DNA of 64,000 nucleotides from positions 1,054,001 through 1,118,000 of the forward strand of contig JBCAML010000003.1 of assembly GCA_038503075.1 (NCBI GenBank), in the 5' to 3' direction. Below the pieces are notes generated by a model. The model was not told the DNA's origin, did no database searches, and worked only from the letters and a program-made list of their open reading frames with translations. Below are positions 23,250 to 35,293 of this stretch, piece by piece. Numbering within the stretch: the first letter of the stretch is position 1; every line of letters starts with the position of its first letter. Both the position numbers and the translations under genes were made by a program. This stretch comes from Gyromitra esculenta. Its lineage: Eukaryota > Ascomycota > Pezizomycetes > Pezizales > Discinaceae.

Positions 23250-24325
23250 TTGAGCTGCCTCAAATCAGTAGACTTCACCCGTTCGTTTGGTGTTGATTTC
23301 ATGCACTTCTTCTATGAAAACGTGGCGGGTCTCCTATTTGACCATTGGCGGGGACCTTTTTTCACGTCAAAGGGGAAATCAGGACTGACAGTGAGGATCC
23401 TGAAAGCGACGATAGTAGTGGTGAGAGCTCCGAAGAAGAGGATCTTCAACCCTTGAAGAAGCGGAAGACTAGAGCTCAAGGAGGCACCAGCTCTAAGAGC
23501 AAACAAACCAAGAAAACTACCAAAGCAGCATATGGCAAGGATAAAAGTCCCAAAATCCAAAAGTTCGAACAGACAGCAGATCCTTATCGTATCGCCCCCG
23601 AGAAGCGGAAGGGAATAGGTGGGGATATGGAGAGAAGCAGTGCGACCCTCCCAGCCCGTTTTGGTGACAGAATTAGGTCCATTTACGACCATTGCCACGA
23701 ATGGAAGGCGGCGGAATGTATAATTGGGAACCCACACTTGTGCAAAGAGCCTCCACACCTCCTCTTACTGAGTTCACTAAACCTCAACTAGTCAGTATAT
23801 CGCTAGCGACTACTGCGAGTTCCTAGTATTGGGATTTCACTAGGTCTGCATACACCAGAATTCAAACTCCAAAAGCAGTCAATCAAGGCAAATAACTCAA
23901 AGCTCTCTATAATATTTTCAACTAGGGTTCATCTAATAAGTTTTGATCGACACTGCTATCCAGCTAAAAAAATTATTTTCTAATATCACGGTCAGCCAGC
24001 AGAACTATTCAACTGAAGATTAGCACGGCAGCTAGGAAAGTTCGTACAGAGAATACGATACTCATCGTGCCATTCACGTCACTCCCTCCGGCGTAATATC
24101 TCGGGCGCTACCAAGACCAGCTACTCTATCAGAGAACCAATTGAAGGACAGCCTCCTAGGCTACACTAGTGCAGCGATTATATATATTTTCTCAACTTCA
24201 CTTCTGCTCAGGCGGAGCTTTCTGATGTGTTTCTTAAGGGATTCCATCAGGAAACAAAAAGCGACGAATTATGCGTCGAGATTTTTCCTGAAAACCCTGA
24301 ACAAGAGCAAAGCAAAGCCAAGTTT
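23250..24325 (+). pseudogene. Possible decayed coding block of unknown origin
   Basis: Several frames read like protein but do not connect. A 148-aa frame at 23345-23791 has an acidic Ser/Glu stretch followed by a Lys-rich segment (LKKRKTRAQ, SKQTKKTTK). An alternative frame continues past it with READTHROUGH-like residues such as LVQRASTPPLTEF. A further block near 24210-24336 reads AELSDVFLKGF, then ETKSDELCVEIFPENPEQEQ, then a stop. No family was recognised. The mix of frame changes and stops suggests a broken gene or transposon remnant; chance is also possible. No joined reading is proposed. Confidence 0.25.
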
Positions 24326-24844
24326 CATGTCTAGGGAGATTTTAAACACTGGTCATGTCCGATAAGCCATGTATTTATTGCTCAAATGTATTCCAAGGCT
24401 CTGCAGGATAGCCTCGAGACACGTTCTGTTAGCGGATGCGATCATATTTAATCTACAACTAAGCCTCGACTCATTGACATAATTACTCCTTCCTAGGATA
24501 GTACCGGCCAAGGCCGAACGATATTGAGATTGTTCTTGCCCGGGCTCTAGTTAACGAATGTGTCACCCGGTATTCTTATAGCTTTAGCCACAGATAATCA
24601 TGCACTCCACGCGCGGGTTAGCAGGAGGCGTTCAATAGATATATCTCCCAAGTAATTGTAGATCAGCCACAATTTATTGAAATTTGAAATCATACGTAAC
24701 AGCTATACGAAGAGCAAAGCCCCTTTTCACACGCCATGATATAGGTATTAATCTTACAGGATCTCCTCCAAGACGACCAAGGAGAAAGAAAGAAAGAAAT
24801 GACCAAAGAAAAAGCGTTCACTCCCGTACAAGATCGTATGGTAA

Positions 24845-25381
24845 TCAGCAGATCAAAATAACAAGTAAAAGGATTGCGATCCCCCTCAAAATAACAACCC
24901 AATTCCTCAACAAGAACTTCCCTCCAGCACTCCACTCTTCCGCGCTCGTCAAGGCCGCCACCAACACAGCCCAGTGAGCCAAAATTATTATAAGCAAATC
25001 AACCTCTGACGCAGCTATCAGGCACAGACAGCTAAACCAAGCTACCACCAACGCACCACTGCTAAAGAGAATCCAGCCTCTCGCTGCCATGCAATACCGA
25101 TAGAATTTGCAAATGTGGGGGTACAAGACGTGACGACACATCCAGTACGTTTCTGTCTCATAGACCCTACGCCGCAGGATCAAAATGCCGTCGATGATGA
25201 GGTAGATCAGGTATCTAAGACACCAGACGATAATGATGGTTTTGATGACTGCAAGCCAGGTCTCTGGTGAGAGCCATGGGACGACGTGTGAGAGGAGGAA
25301 GAGGGGAACGAAAAGGACAGAGAAGACTACGAGAAGTTGGCGGGTGTTTGTGGGAGCGGGAGGTAGAGCCACTGAATCCAT
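24845..25381 (-). CDS. Hypothetical multi-pass membrane protein, unrecognised family
   Basis: Single-exon frame of 178 aa on the minus strand, ATG at 25381, in good initiation context (CACAATGG) after a pyrimidine-rich leader. Function unknown. About five hydrophobic segments are visible: near residues 17-35, 42-64, 103-122, 124-145 and 158-178, the last ending LLLVILIC at the C-terminus. A short basic loop (ILRRRVYETETYW) and a Cys/His-bearing loop (MCRHVLYPHICKFYRYC) separate segments 2 and 3. No signal sequence distinct from the first segment, and no motif of a known transporter. It is the only long clean frame in its interval and composition is uniform, so it is probably a real lineage-specific gene. 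An additional 3' exon cannot be excluded. Confidence 0.55.
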   Translation of the reverse strand: MDSVALPPAPTNTRQLLVVFSVLFVPLFLLSHVVPWLSPETWLAVIKTIIIVWCLRYLIYLIIDGILILRRRVYETETYWMCRHVLYPHICKFYRYCMAARGWILFSSGALVVAWFSCLCLIAASEVDLLIIILAHWAVLVAALTSAEEWSAGGKFLLRNWVVILRGIAILLLVILIC

Positions 25382-27057
25382 TGTGAGGGACTGTAGAGTA
25401 GTAGTTGATGGAATGGTTCACGCTGAGGTTGTTGTTGATTGGATCTAGGGGGGAGCCTATTTATTGTAAGATTGCGAGTATCCGTTGAGTGAAGGAGAGA
25501 TGGTCTCACTTGCCTGGTCTCTTTTTCTCTCTCTTGTGATTTTGTGTCTTGTTGCTAATTCAAGCTTGTTGAGCTAGATACATGTAGCTAGGAAAGAGTT
25601 TCGCGAAGGGATGTCCAGAGGAAAGCAAACGCTAGCGTCAACTCCGAACCACCTGTGTCTCTCTGAGCGATTGACTACACGTATCTTAAATTTTAAACAA
25701 AGCAAGCTGATTGCATCTTTTCCAACCATTGGTTCCTTGATTTCCCTTTGTTTCTTAGTTTACCATTACCTAGACTTCTTGAATCTGAAACGTGAAACAA
25801 ATAAATCATGATATCTCACTCGATTACATCACGGAAAAAGTCAAGACATGTCAGAGTCGTCTCCGGGTGTGACGAAGCTGGGGGTGTGACAAATCTCACC
25901 AAAAATCAACGGAACGCGAAGAAATAAAACACGGAAAAGTTGGCAGTGCCTATGGAGAGTAAACAGAATTCCCCTAATAGCCCAAAAAGGGAAAAAAATT
26001 GGTTTTACTGATTTTAATTTTTGACTTTCTAGGAAATTCGTCACACTGCTAGTCTCGCTATACACCTAGGAGCGACTCCACATCTAACTCAAACCCCGAA
26101 ACAGATCACCTTATACCAACCATCTCTAATGTTGATCGCTCTACCTACAGCACGTAGTAGGGAAGTCAATCCGCCAAATCGTTTGTCTTATCAGCGGTAA
26201 CCCTAGCCCTAGAAACAGGCTACAGCCTAAAAACCCCTAATCAAATTCTAGAACAGTTGATTATTAAAAGGCTTCCCCGCCTTTGTTGCACTTTATCTCT
26301 GGCTTCCGCGGCTAGCGAGAGCAATTTATGTATGCCTGTTTCGTTCGCTTCTATTGGTATATCCAGCAGCATCTGTCTCTGTTGCCAGGGAACAGCTGAA
26401 CAAACTATCGCAGGATCTGTTTAGGGAAACGCATACATTCGCTCGATCCTGCAAAAGTCTGCTAGGGCAGAATTCGATTCGACAGTCTTGCTTGGCCTAA
26501 GCCGGAGCGAAAATTTGAGGTTTTCCTGTGACTGGGTGGGAATCCCGCATGTTCCTGATCGCAATCGGTTGGTTCTTCTCTTCCCTCGTCCCATGCAATC
26601 GGAAGAGTAGCATTCCCTGCCGTCCATTTTGATACCCAACAATATCGTGCAAGGATGAACGAGAAACGACTACGCGATTGGTTTGGTGGGGTTGAAACAA
26701 AAACTGCAAAGCAAAGAGACGCTTTTAGAAAAAGGGCACCTACAATTGGGCCTCAGGGACGAAGACTTCAGGCAGTGACAAATACACATCTGCGCTCTCT
26801 AATTCCATCCCCTTTTTTCTTCCATTCTTTTCAGGCATGCACATTGCCACCGGCTTCCGCTCCGCGTAAGGCACATTCAAAAAAAACCAGCTCCAGGCGG
26901 GACCCTGCATCGCTAAATATAGGCCGATAGTGGGTTAGGGCTAGCTCTCGTTCTGTGTAATATTGGTAAGGGTACATCTCAGACCGCTTCGCAACACGTA
27001 CAGGAAAAGCACGAGATGCGCCCCTGATCCATCTTCAATCAGAACCTCATACACAAG
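25382..27057. other. Intergenic region, no gene seen
   Basis: About 1.7 kb between the divergent membrane-protein gene and SED5. One TACATGTA at 25579. The right end should hold the SED5 promoter. No convincing frame. Confidence 0.55.
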
Positions 27058-28446
27058 ATGTCCATCCAAGACCGCACCACCGAATTTCATGCCCTGACGA
27101 CTTCCGCTTCCAAGCGGCTCAACAGAAACAACCCGAGCTCTGCACACCAGCGACTCCTGAACAATCAGAACCCAGATGAGCAAGCGAAGGGTCGACGACA
27201 GGGCAGCCGAGGAGAGTTCGCAAGGCGGGCGGCGGAGATAGGGAGGGGAATAACGGACACCATGGGGAAGTTAGAGAGGCTTGCGATGCGTATGTTCTTA
27301 TTGTTCTTCTTATATCACTATTACTATTATTTTCTAGATTTTTCAATTTTTTTTTTTTGCTGTGTCTCCAGGAGGGATGGATGGAGATAGTTGCGATTGA
27401 GACTGATTTCGGGTTTTAGTGGCCAAACGCAAAGCGCTCTTTGACGACAAACCCGTAGAAATCGCCGAGCTCACTTACATCATCAAACAAGATCTCTCGG
27501 CCATCAACCAGCAAATATCGTCCCTGCAGGCTCTGACCCGGTCAAAGGGCGCAAAAGCGGGTAACGAGGAAGGCGAACACTCCAAGAATGTCGTGGTGAT
27601 GCTGCAAGGAAAACTAGCAGATGTCTCTGTTGGCTTCAAGGAGGTTCTTGAGGTTCGGACAAAGAATATACAGGCTTCCCGACACAGAACGGATCAGTTC
27701 GTGTCTACCGTCAGATCCAATTCCGCCGATCGTAGGCATCCCCGTACTCCAGTTACTACTCCAGCCGTTCCAGTTTCGGGTGGGTTTTCTAGTTCATCCG
27801 CTTATCATGAACGAACAGCGAACAACATGCCCGCCTACCACTCGCCGCTCTATCAGACGCCCTCGGCCACCCCTCGACCAGCCACGCAGCCCGACCTCCT
27901 CTCGCTCGATCCCGCGCCTTCATCATCCGCGCTCTCTGGGCCGGTATCGGCACAGCAGTTGGCGCTGATGGAAGAAGGATCGTCATCCAATTCCTACATC
28001 TCCGCGCGCTCCGAGGCGATCGAGGCGATCGAAAAGACCATTACAGAGCTAGGCGGAATCTTTAGTCAGCTCGCGCAGATGGTCGGTGAGCAAAGTGAGA
28101 TGATTCAGAGAATCGACCACGAAACAGAGGACGTAGTGGCAAACGTGGAGGGTGGGCAGCGAGAGCTCTTGAAGTATTGGGCACGTGTCAGTAGTAATCG
28201 CTGGCTGGTCGTCAAGATGTTTGGAGGTAAGCTTTTTTCTTTCCATTTTCCCCCATGCCACTGGTTTTTTCCCTGGGGATAAGGCTGCACGCGGGGAGGT
28301 GGGGTCCGATCGGGTCGGGGTTAAGCTTGTGGGGAAAGATGCTTACTTACAGCATGAAACGTTATTTTTCTATGAGCGTATGCTGACCTAAGACTTGTTT
28401 CATAGTTCTCATGATATTCTTCCTCCTCTGGGTGTTGATAAGTTAG
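27058..28446 (+). CDS. SED5: Syntaxin Sed5 (Golgi t-SNARE, syntaxin-5 family)
   Basis: Qa-SNARE of the cis-Golgi, needed for ER-to-Golgi and intra-Golgi fusion. Exons 27058..27289, 27420..28226, 28406..28446; 359 aa. It starts MSIQDRTTEFHAL, the typical Sed5 N-terminal peptide that binds the SM protein Sly1. LAKRKALFDDKPVEIAELTY crosses into the Habc-type helical region. A Ser/Pro-rich linker follows (about residues 130-250). The SNARE motif spans about 270-330 (SEAIEAIEKTITELGGIFSQ), with the zero-layer Gln in MVGEQSEMIQRID. The tail anchor WLVVKMFGVLMIFFLLWVLI is split by the last intron, so the final 13 residues lie in a 41-nt exon. Its partner Gos1 is encoded 11.5 kb upstream. Confidence 0.94.
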
Positions 28447-29690
28447 TTAGTTTTTTTTTCTTCCATGCTTTTTTTCTATTAACCCTCTTTTGATTTCTGG
28501 TGCATACATTATATTCTCTCTTATTGATTGATGCATAACCTTTTATTATTACTATTACTGCTTCTTGACGCTACTTGGTTTCGTTTTGTCTCTGAGACTT
28601 TTTTTTAATGCTATGCTACTTACTCATGTGGTTTTTTATTTTGTTTTTGGCGTTTAGAAAAAAGGGTTTTCTTTACGGTTACGGTTACGTTTGGTTGATT
28701 CTTAGGAATCAGAAGGAAGAAAAAAGACGGAGCAATACCTGGGAGTCGCTAGATCTAGCATATAATAATATTTTCTCATACATCTTTTTGTCTATCGGTG
28801 AATTCTAGATTTAGGTTGATGGAGTCTACGTTAATGGGCGAGCATGCACGGTGTGGGGGAAATATCAAGGAAAGAAAGGAAATATATATCTTTAGGTTAC
28901 ATGTCTTTTATGAGAGTTGCGATGCCGCGTTAGAGATTGCAATAACATTTGTATATCATGTTTAGATATATACAAGTGGGAATAAACAAGCCCATACTCC
29001 TGAGCGAGCAAGCAAGCAAAGGTTCGTTTCGAGAAGCCAGAGCTAAACCATCCCCCCCCTTCCCCTGCCTTCTATCACTTACCATAGAGATCTACATACA
29101 TAGATAGATTGACTCCCGCAGTCGACCCAGCGATAACGATAAACACAAGCTTAATCGAATCTGCATATCTAGCTAGCGCCCAAGTGACATCACCGGGCCA
29201 CGGCCCCCTCTCCAACAAGAACACAGTTTCGGCTGGCCTCGAAAGTCCTATTGGGGTGGGAGGGATGATATACTTACTGATACATACCTACCTACTATTC
29301 CGCAATTAGAGGCTCTGCGCTTTTGAGCCAGCCCTGGTTTTTGACCAACTAGAAGCATGATATGCACCAATAAAATTGCTAGAAATCGGAGCTGGATCCA
29401 TTTGTGCAAAGTCTCTATTCGAGGGCCACCGTTTCAGTAAAATCTACGGCGTGAGAACGGTCGGCCTGTGTTTGTGTGTGTGCTGGTGGCACCATGGCGG
29501 ACCTCGGTGGAGGTAAGGGAGGTTGTGAGATATAAGTAAATGCTGCGCCGCACGGCACTCACTATACATGGCGAAGAGCTTAGTTCCAGGTATTATTTTT
29601 ATGTTTATTTTTATGTTTATTTTTTATTTTATTGCATGTATATTGCGTGTTCTCTAGACACAACTGCTGTAATGGCGGGCGGCAGGGATG

Positions 29691-29722
29691 GAGGGAGGGA
29701 GGGAGGGAGGGAGGGAGGGAGG
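29691..29722. repeat. (GAGG)8 microsatellite
   Basis: Eight uninterrupted GAGG units of purine-rich DNA in intergenic sequence. Confidence 0.95.
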
Positions 29723-30866
29723 ATCTCAATCAGGTACGAGTTCTCGAGAGAGCGAAACGGCGCGGCGTAATGAGGAATAGCGGCCCGAAGGAAGGGAAAA
29801 ATATCTTCTGGTGATAGCCTTATTACCTAACCTCTTCAAACACAGCAAGAGAGGGAGAAGTCTAGACTAGTGTGTACCCTTTCGCGCGGAAGAGGAGGAA
29901 GAGATGGAAGGGGGCGAAAAAAAACGTGTCTGGATCTATCCACCATCTTGAGAGATCCGAAATCGTAGATCCGGGATGGTGCTCAGCAGGATCTTCACGC
30001 ATTTCCGATATGGGAATTGAGGTGGATAGGGAACAGGTAGGAGGCGAACTGGCTGTCCGTTTAATTCCATTGCTGGGCTGTTCGCCTTCTCGCTCATAGA
30101 ACTCGGCTCCGGGGGCTTAACCGCGAGGGTGGTGCGCGGAAGGAAACGCTCGGTCGATCATCCATCTTGGGTATGCTCAAGAGTGACTTCTCATGATGGG
30201 ATCTGCACGCCCCTCCACCGATAAGCGCAGGTACTAGATCTGGCGTTATCCTTTTCTTGGAAACACTACAATACTGGTACATATAGTTTAATGCAAGTAC
30301 TTTCTATAAAAAAAAAAGCGAAACAACTTATAGGTAATCACAAGCGGGCACTGTTGGCCGCCTCACCGCAACACGATCATTTATTACGTGGATGATGATT
30401 AGGCAGCCAGATCTGCAATCCTCCAACATATACACAAGCCTCCCTTGACGTTATTTTTTTTCGTCTACGCATGTTTGCTTCCTTGTCAGACATTTGCCTC
30501 CCATGCCATATCCCCACAAATACTGCTGGCCTGGACTGGAGCCACTCTAAGATGGAGTAGGCAGGTACCACTAGTTACCCGACAGACGCCTTGTCTCACC
30601 ACTACCAAGTGGGGGGCTGTTATCGATAAAGCGCAAGAGAATGAATAGAATTGAAAGATTATCCAATTACGACCAAAGCACCGTGAAAGGTGGCCATGCG
30701 AAGTAGGTGTCAGCAGTATGATGGAAAGCGGACTTAACATTCGACAGGGGACGTGTAAAGTCCGAAACCACTGGGGAAAAAGAGCGGAAGACATATACGT
30801 AATTCGTGTACCACCCTGATTCACGATGACAGGCAATTGCTATTCCAGCAGACTCTCAAGCGATAC

Positions 30867-30900
30867 AGCATAGCATAGCATAGCATAGCATAGCATAGCA
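30867..30900. repeat. (TAGCA)n pentanucleotide tandem repeat
   Basis: Nearly seven perfect TAGCA units in intergenic DNA. Confidence 0.95.
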
Positions 30901-31801
30901 TGTTCGCGTGGAGGTGGACACGCCGCCCTGATATTTGATTCCAGGTGCTGATGCATCTGAAGCAATTGTTCACCGGTTGTCTAGGCCTCCCATCCACCAA
31001 CCAGTCTATGCACCCCGTCTTTCGAGCCAGACCTCCGGATTTCGGGTCAGGATGGTTGCCCAACTGCCGTATGTGAACAGTGGGAAGAAAGAAGGCGGAA
31101 CAGACGATGGAAAGAGGCGTCCGAGAGACCCATGCATGTACTCCAAGTACCTTAATTGAATAGTCGGGAAGATTGCGGGTAGAGCAGGTCGCTGTCGGTT
31201 CGCTTGTATTAGGCACTGCTCCGCCGTCTCTGGGCGCTACACCGCATCTCTGCTTGCCCAAACAACTTGCAATATCTCCAGATGGATGTGGTGGTGGCCG
31301 TACCGCGCGAAAGCGGACATATCGCACATACGGGTCTCCTGGAGCCCACACCCACCCTGAGCGTGGCAATCACAGCCCAACCACATCCACGTGCGAACGA
31401 TGCAAGCTGCCTCCTCCCGGGCCCGAACGCCCGCACAGTTCGAGCAAGGCTCCTTGTTCGCAATGACGACCAGACTGACACCTGGTGGTGTGCCAGCAGC
31501 TCTGTCTGTGGTGTGCACGTTTTTCTGAAGAGAAAAAAAAAAAAAGGAAATGCCATTCTCGGACCCGTTGAAATGCCATTTGGTCTAATTACCTAAATTA
31601 AATAAAAGCGTCATCTCCTCACTCCCCCCAGAAGGCTGATATAACAAGCTCCCACTACACGACTACTCGATACAGACACAATTCATCTACTCTAGCTACC
31701 CCTGAGCACTTGATAAGGCCTCGTCAGCTCTGCCCTCAAATCCCTTCAAAAAGAAACACTTTTCAATTTAAACAGCTCCCCTTCTTCCCCCGCCAAATCG
31801 C

Positions 31802-33677
31802 ATGTCTACGTATACGCCTTCGAATCAATTGCTTCCCAACGATATCTTACTGCTTGTCGTGGAAGCCGACTTTAGTCGCAATGGGAAATCAGCTCTATCG
31901 AAATGGAGACTCGTCAACAGCAATTGCTGCAGGCTTGCCTCGCGATTGCTCTTCAAGAGTCTGAGGCTCAATTTCTCCGTCTTTCTACCGTCCCAGAAAA
32001 TTGAAGCTGCAAAAAATATCCGTTTACTACGATGTCTAGGTGCTAATCCAGATATTGCAAATATGGTTAAGGAATTGGCGTTGGAGGGTTCTTTCGAAGT
32101 TAACAAGGACAATGATGAAATGTAAGCTTGATATCTGGTTTTTGCTTTTTTGTAGTAGTAGTAGGGTTTTTGACATGAGACATGTGTATTAGACCAGCAC
32201 TCCTGAGGAAGGTTCTCAGTCAGATGGGAAAGCTCGAGCTCCTCCATTGGGATCTATCAATAACCGAAGCTCGGCTCAGCGACACCGCTACCCAGACAGA
32301 CGTTCAGCCGTACACCAGGACCAATCCCGCAGGGTTTTGGTTATCGCGCTCCAAGACAATCGTGGAGCTCTTCCAAGACGTCGCCGCGATTCCGGGCCTC
32401 AGCAAACTTTTCCTGAAGATGCCGTGGTGGGAAGCAGCCATACTGCGGCCTCTCGATTCGCGGGCAGAGGTGCATTTATTGGCGGAGGGTGCCGGGATCT
32501 ATGATTGGGAGCCACAGCCATTGGACGGATTGGACATGAGCAACGTCTTTGGCCAATTGGCATCCATCGATATAACCATCCAGGAGTACGACGGCAACAG
32601 CTACGTCTACGCCCTCCTCCAGCGATCCCAGGAAACGCTCCAGCAATTGGCTTTCAGGTCGCGAGATGGGCTCGACTATCCCGAGAAGCACACAGATCTG
32701 GTTTTCCCGAAGCTCCACACACTAGTATGGGAGGTCTATAACCCGAACCCGTTCGATAGGCAGCTTATGCGTCTATCCAGCCGACATGAAACCCCAGTAT
32801 CGACTTTTGACAATAGCAAGACATTCCTCCTAAGCTTCCTCAAACGCCATCCTGGAATCAGGTCTATTCGCATTGTGTTCAACAGCTTGGATAAACGCAA
32901 TGTCGACACCGGTGAAGAATACCCCGCTATCACGTCTTGTGCAGGGCCGTTTATAGAAGCCTTAGAATCCCTGTCTGAACTCGAGTTTCTGCAATTCGTC
33001 GGGCTCCCGGTCTCATGGGAGTTTGCGTTATCAATTGTGAAACGCCATACTCGCCTCGAGGGGCTCTGGCTACCAATTCTAGAAGGCTCGCTCGAGTATT
33101 CATTCCAACGGCCACGATCTGAGGGGGGGCCCGACCAGCCATTCATGTCCGAGCTGCGACAACTGATGTCATCTGGACCGCAACTAAAGCTCCTCTCTCT
33201 CGGTGCCAAGAAGCGGTGGTTCCAGGACCTCACGAACGCCGTTTCGACCATGTTGAAGAACCCCGGGACGCTGGATGTTGCTGCCGTTGTAGGGAATTAC
33301 GATCTGAAGAGAAGACTGCTATTTGTTTCTGACGAGGTATGTGATGGACGGGATATCGAGTTCTGGAGGTCTAGAGACTCCACGTTCGCACCGGTACAGG
33401 CGTTCAGCCAGATTCAGTTGGGGGTGGAGTTGCCGGCTTGGGAGAAGAGAACTGGAGCGAGTGTGTGGCGTGATGAGCCGGAGTGGAACTTTTCGGAGGA
33501 TTTCATGAATGGGTTGAAAGATGGTAAGTCGTTTGCTGTTCCTGTTACAGGTTGGGGATGAATAGTTGGCTAATTTTTTATATTTTATTTTTTGCTATAG
33601 ATATATTGGGTGATTCGGTCTTTGATATTTCTAGGATTTGCCGGGGGGAACGTCGCCTTTCGATCACTCCAAAATGA
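31802..33677 (+). CDS. F-box-like / leucine-rich repeat protein, hypothetical
   Basis: Likely substrate adaptor of an SCF ubiquitin ligase, by architecture only. Exons 31802..32121, 32193..33523 and probably 33601..33677; 575 aa. The N-terminus NQLLPNDILLLVVEADFSRN followed by LSKWRLVNSNCCRLASRLLF resembles an F-box (LP..ILL..V, then a Trp/Leu helix with a C..LA..LLF end). The rest shows loosely repeated Leu-rich strands (LRQLMSSGPQLKLLSLGAK, LEGLWLPILEGSLEY), as in fungal F-box/LRR proteins. The last intron (GTAAGT donor, GGCTAAT branch, GCTATAG acceptor) keeps frame. If it is not removed, the protein ends VPVTGWG at 33561 (459-codon frame). No target is known. Confidence 0.72.
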
Positions 33678-35265
33678 TCAATGAAACACGTTGATCTTAG
33701 TTTTCCGAAGGGTGGATCTTGAGTTTTCTGGGTGGCGTTGAATCTTATTCTTATCGTTTTGGTATTCTACATCTTGATTTTTGTTTTATGTTCAGCTTTA
33801 GTTTATCACCAAGCTCATCGTTTTCATCTGTTTTGTTTTCTTTGTATCCTTTAACTATTACACTCGGCATTTTTCTTTTTCTTTTTCTTGGTAGCATGGG
33901 CAATTTCCGGAGCATATACATAATTGCTATCACTAGATGTTTATTTTTTTTGTATCTACTGCATTTATCCCGCATCCATCCTTGTTCCCTAGAATTTATA
34001 ATTTTCACCAAAATCCCTCCTCAGCATGGAGGCAAAATTACTAAGGCCATCAGGGGTTGACCTTCAGACCTCCATTAAGCCACCAACAAGGCAGCTATCG
34101 CCCTATATGCATCATGTGCCTTTATGCTCCCAATCCACCTTTGCCACTGGAACCGGAAGGTAGTAGCAAGGTCGTAAACGAAGTCAGAGCCTTTCATCGT
34201 TAAGGCTTTCGCTACGCCGGGATAATTCCTGGCGTCTACCGGCATGGCATTCGTGGTGATCGCGATATGGTGTCCCTTTTTTTTTCTTTCTCTTCGATCT
34301 CTACGCCGCACAATATACCCACACCCGTACCTACGAGATTTCTGAACATTCAATAGCCGGCGTTCCCACGGCACAGTAAATCAAAACGGGAAAATATTTC
34401 CAATGCCAGTCACTAGCCACAACAACCTTTTGAAATACCATTCAACAGGTACCAAGCATAACCAGAGACACACATACCGGAAACACCCACCCACCACATA
34501 AAATACCCCTACTATTGACTATTTAGGCACAACGTATCTCTATGCCCCCCCCCTCGGAGGCACTCCAGCTATACCTCGCTTAAAACTAGCAGAATCAAGC
34601 AAAATAACGCACCTACCAATTGGGGAGCTTCCTATTGTTGAATGCGTTTAATTATTTGATTTACTGTGTTTATTTACATATACTCTATATCCTAAAAAAA
34701 ATACTAGACTCTGGTAAGCAGAAGCAGTGTGGCAGTATGGTATACGAGTGTTCTAGATCGACAGAGGTTTCCATGTGTGTCTCTGGCGGTTCTCGGCAGC
34801 ACACCAGATAGTAAGTATTCTAAAGGTTGCTGTACTGGCTAGCGACTGGGCATTGGAGAGGGTTTTAACTTTTCCCTCCCGCTAATCAATACTAACTATT
34901 AGACTTACCACAATTGACCATGAAGCTTTAAACAAGTCTTCCAGCTAGGATACGCCGGGTTGAAACAAACACCTCAAAAAGTTTGCGGTGTGGACGAATC
35001 AGATACGTGGGTCCATACGTATACGTTGATTTACACACTAAAATGCCTTATTCCCCCCCCCTAACTTAAGCTTCGTAGGTTTGAGTTCGGAGATAAACTA
35101 GCGGCGGTTATGGATGCGCAGTTGTTAAGGCCGAAGAACCTTGTGCCACCCTCTCAACGGTAGTTAGTTTCCAGGATTTTTTTTTTAAAAGGTACGAATT
35201 ATTATATTAAAAACTATGTATCTTGGTGGAGGGTAGGGTGGTGGAGCTGTCTCGCCTCTTCGTTG

Positions 35266-35293
35266 TGGTGGTGGTGGTGGTGGTGGTGGTGGT
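35266..35293. repeat. (TGG)n microsatellite
   Basis: Nine uninterrupted TGG trinucleotides in non-coding DNA. Confidence 0.95.

Larger units (their letters stand above)
28447..31801. other. Intergenic region, no gene seen
   Basis: About 3.4 kb. Overlapping frames on both strands at 30.4-31.6 kb have no motif and mirror each other. Contains simple repeats listed separately. No transposon protein recognised. Confidence 0.55.
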
